Source of the DNA: JAFLCL01 sp964502175
Lineage (GTDB): Bacteria > Myxococcota_A > Polyangia > Polyangiales > Sandaracinaceae
Assembly: GCA_964502175.1 (NCBI GenBank)
Contig: CAZCVE010000018.1
Coordinates: 89,430-153,429, forward strand
Length of the DNA stretch: 64,000 nt
Reading direction: 5' to 3'
The notes beneath the pieces are model-generated. The model was given only the letters and a program-made list of their open reading frames with translations. It was not told the origin of the DNA and made no database searches. This document shows, piece by piece, positions 63,469 through 64,000 of the stretch (the stretch's first letter is position 1; the number at the start of each line of letters is the position of its first letter). The translations under genes and the position numbers were made by a program.

Positions 63469-64000
63469 ATGCGCCTCGTCCTCGCCCTCACGCTCTCGAT
63501 CCTCGCCATCTCGTCGATCACCGCCAGCGCGGCACACGCGCAGTCGATCGACTGCCAAGCCGTCCGGCGCACGCGCATCTTGGCGAGGCTGCGCGGGCTC
63601 GATGCGCCCAATTTGGCAGCGCTCGAGCGCACGACGTGCGGGGGCATCGCCGATCTGCGCGGCCTCTTCGCGACGCTCCGTCCCTCGGACGACTGCATGC
63701 GCATGACGACGATGTACGCGCTCGCCGCCGCGGTCGGCGACGAGGACCTCGGTCAGATCGACGGCACGCGCGTCGCAGTCTGTCGCGCCGGCAACCTCGG
63801 CGACGTCGACGAGTGGCCGAACGGCCGCCGCATCCGCTCGGCCACCTCGTGGGTCTACCCGAGCGGCCGCCGCTTCACGGGCGTCGGCCGGCAGCTGCTC
63901 TACCCGACCGGCGACACCGCGCGCCGCGGCGACGGCACGTGGCAGTGTACCCGTTCGGCCATCCCACCCTCGCGTAGCTTGCTCGTGACCGCGCACTCTG
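63469..64000 (+). CDS. Exported protein with MORN-like YPxG repeats, 3'-truncated by window edge
   Basis: The frame opens at ATG 63469 and is still open at the last base, so the C-terminus is missing. The signal peptide ends AAHAQ. The mature part has Cys pairs (DCQAV, TTCGG, DDCMR, AVCRAGN) and three short repeats of WPNGRR, YPSGRR, YPTGDT type, like MORN modules. Function unknown; about 177 codons are visible. Confidence 0.75.
   Translation, partial: MRLVLALTLSILAISSITASAAHAQSIDCQAVRRTRILARLRGLDAPNLAALERTTCGGIADLRGLFATLRPSDDCMRMTTMYALAAAVGDEDLGQIDGTRVAVCRAGNLGDVDEWPNGRRIRSATSWVYPSGRRFTGVGRQLLYPTGDTARRGDGTWQCTRSAIPPSRSLLVTAHS

Overview
The window is very GC-rich, and nearly every codon ends in G or C. 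It looks like chromosome from a myxobacterium (Myxococcota, probably Polyangiales close to Sandaracinus; this is inference). Support comes from about twenty predicted lipoproteins with Asp/Ala-rich linkers after the lipid-anchor cysteine, a subtilase with a MYXO-CTERM-like tail, a double-CXXCG motif protein, orphan NtrC-type regulators and many PEGA, FG-GAP and thrombospondin-3 proteins. No rRNA, tRNA, CRISPR array, transposase, prophage or large biosynthetic cluster was seen. Both ends cut a gene.

Layout. 1-4.8 kb: NAD salvage cluster pncB-nadE-nrtR-like Nudix-pncA, the first three joined by ATGA overlaps; nadE carries an in-frame copy of an interspersed hairpin repeat. 4.8-6.5 kb: an ABC-type ATPase and a Toprim-like partner, a possible defence pair. 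6.5-13.5 kb: YHYH lipoprotein pair, a membrane hydroxylase behind a perfect 19-base inverted repeat, a 42-base minisatellite, then a PEGA/FG-GAP pair. 13.6-18.2 kb: two NtrC-family regulators and the double-CXXCG protein. 18.5-26.4 kb: lipoprotein, dienelactone hydrolase, a candidate 6S RNA directly before a pcnB-like gene, the subtilase, a membrane protein, and a DUF4398/OmpA envelope pair. 26.5-28.3 kb: ankyrin protein, a frameshifted gene and a small protein. 28.6-41.5 kb: exported propeller-like proteins, a PepSY membrane protein, a PPIase-led operon, a giant Gly-rich lipoprotein, a pseudogene remnant and a Uma2 protein. 41.5-46.4 kb: EttA and a lipoprotein pair. 46.4-58.8 kb: large exported Cys-rich, Asp/Gly-repeat and VWA proteins, an AlaX-type editing enzyme and a TPR protein. 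58.9-64 kb: L,D-transpeptidase, OsmC, CysM, a nucleotidyltransferase-like protein and a truncated exported protein.

Themes. The first block is a coherent NAD-recycling pathway with its probable regulator. Much of the rest serves the cell envelope. Gene pairs are often coupled by 1-4 base overlaps. Eight genes have a TANNNT box ending 6-7 bases before the start codon, which predicts leaderless mRNAs. The best candidates for something new are the repeat-derived insert in nadE, the leaderless promoter signature, the ATPase/Toprim pair, the 6S RNA candidate and the minisatellite. Functions not tied to a named motif are stated as unknown.
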